The notes below the pieces were generated by a model. That model was not told the origin of the DNA and ran no database searches. It saw only the letters and a program-made list of their open reading frames with translations. DNA of 28,911 nucleotides from Treponema sp. UBA6988 (GTDB taxonomy: Bacteria > Spirochaetota > Spirochaetia > Treponematales > Treponemataceae): assembly GCA_002448445.1 (NCBI GenBank), contig DJYC01000070.1, forward strand, positions 1 to 28,911, in the 5' to 3' direction. The position numbers were made by a program, and so were the translations under genes. How positions within the stretch are numbered: the stretch's first letter is position 1; every line of letters begins with the position of its first letter. Of the stretch, positions 28,834-28,911 are shown piece after piece.

Positions 28834-28911
28834 TCAAGTTTTAAATAGTTCTGTTAGTAGGTCCAATTTCGAGTTTTCGTAATGCATCAGAAAAATTGGC
28901 GGAAGCGATTT
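28834..28911 (-). CDS. Possible 3' end of an unidentified gene
   Basis: Two minus-strand frames are open from the window edge. One stops at 28834-28836 and reads KSLPPIFLMHYENSKLDLL, then a short end. The other stops at 28841-28843 and reads IASANFSDALRKLEIGPTNR, then TI. I cannot tell which is real or assign a family. The terminator-like hairpin just beyond is the main support for a gene ending here. Confidence 0.25.
   Translation of the reverse strand, partial: KSLPPIFLMHYENSKLDLLTELFKT

Overview
The window looks like a chromosomal segment of a treponeme (Spirochaetota, probably a gut or rumen-type Treponema). The reasons are the mix of families: FadL-type and OmpA-type surface proteins, many lipoproteins with loose spirochaete-style lipoboxes (FTSC, VSSC, VSC), a type I signal peptidase with a very large insertion, paired TraB/GumN proteins, and a SBP-YesM-YesN sugar-sensing cassette. 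No rRNA, tRNA, CRISPR array or recognisable transposase was found. The genus is an inference from gene content, not a database match.

Layout. 1-732: the tail of an Rpn-type nuclease/transposase meets a membrane-anchored Holliday-junction-resolvase-like nuclease. 829-2253: an OmpA-family protein. 2254-3200: a repeat-rich stretch around a small GIY-YIG nuclease gene that is bracketed by direct and inverted repeats. 3203-4495: a FadL-like outer-membrane protein with a clear promoter and terminator. 4496-5145: about 650 bases without a gene, packed with palindromic and tandem repeats. 5146-8520: a 1124-residue protein resembling GH94-type (alpha/alpha)6-barrel enzymes. It is divergent from 8881-13819, a three-gene run encoding a lipoprotein sugar-binding protein, a YesM-type histidine kinase and a YesN-type AraC response regulator. 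13820-15811: repeats and a VWA-domain protein. 15812-18735: a phosphodiester-glycosidase lipoprotein, ribosomal protein bS21 and a GGDEF-EAL protein. 18799-19812: a small lipoprotein and a PIN-type toxin-antitoxin pair. 19968-23274: trxB, a GH3 beta-N-acetylhexosaminidase-like gene and an unknown gene, joined by 4-base overlaps. 23253-25282: two tandem TraB/GumN genes. 25554-28609: diaminopimelate decarboxylase and signal peptidase I. 28610-28911: a nested palindrome, a terminator, and possibly the end of a leftward gene.

How the genes fit together. The 5146-13819 block reads as a carbohydrate sensing and processing locus. The binding protein captures a glycan outside the membrane, the YesM/YesN pair responds, and the divergent large enzyme may act on the sugar; no ABC permease genes are present. 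The GH3 protein and phosphodiester glycosidase add exported glycan or envelope remodelling.

The least explained part is between the genes. Several structured repeat families recur: (i) short GTCA-hairpin-TCT units, including two 60-base nested-hairpin copies with a compensatory base-pair change; (ii) 130-200-base elements that begin CCTACGCCGCC and carry GTTAGC near the other end, with interchangeable inner hairpins; (iii) the repeat-bounded GIY-YIG unit; and (iv) a 24-base palindromic repeat that has been read in frame into a protein C-terminus. Several promoters also sit so close to their start codons that leaderless or nearly leaderless mRNAs are predicted.
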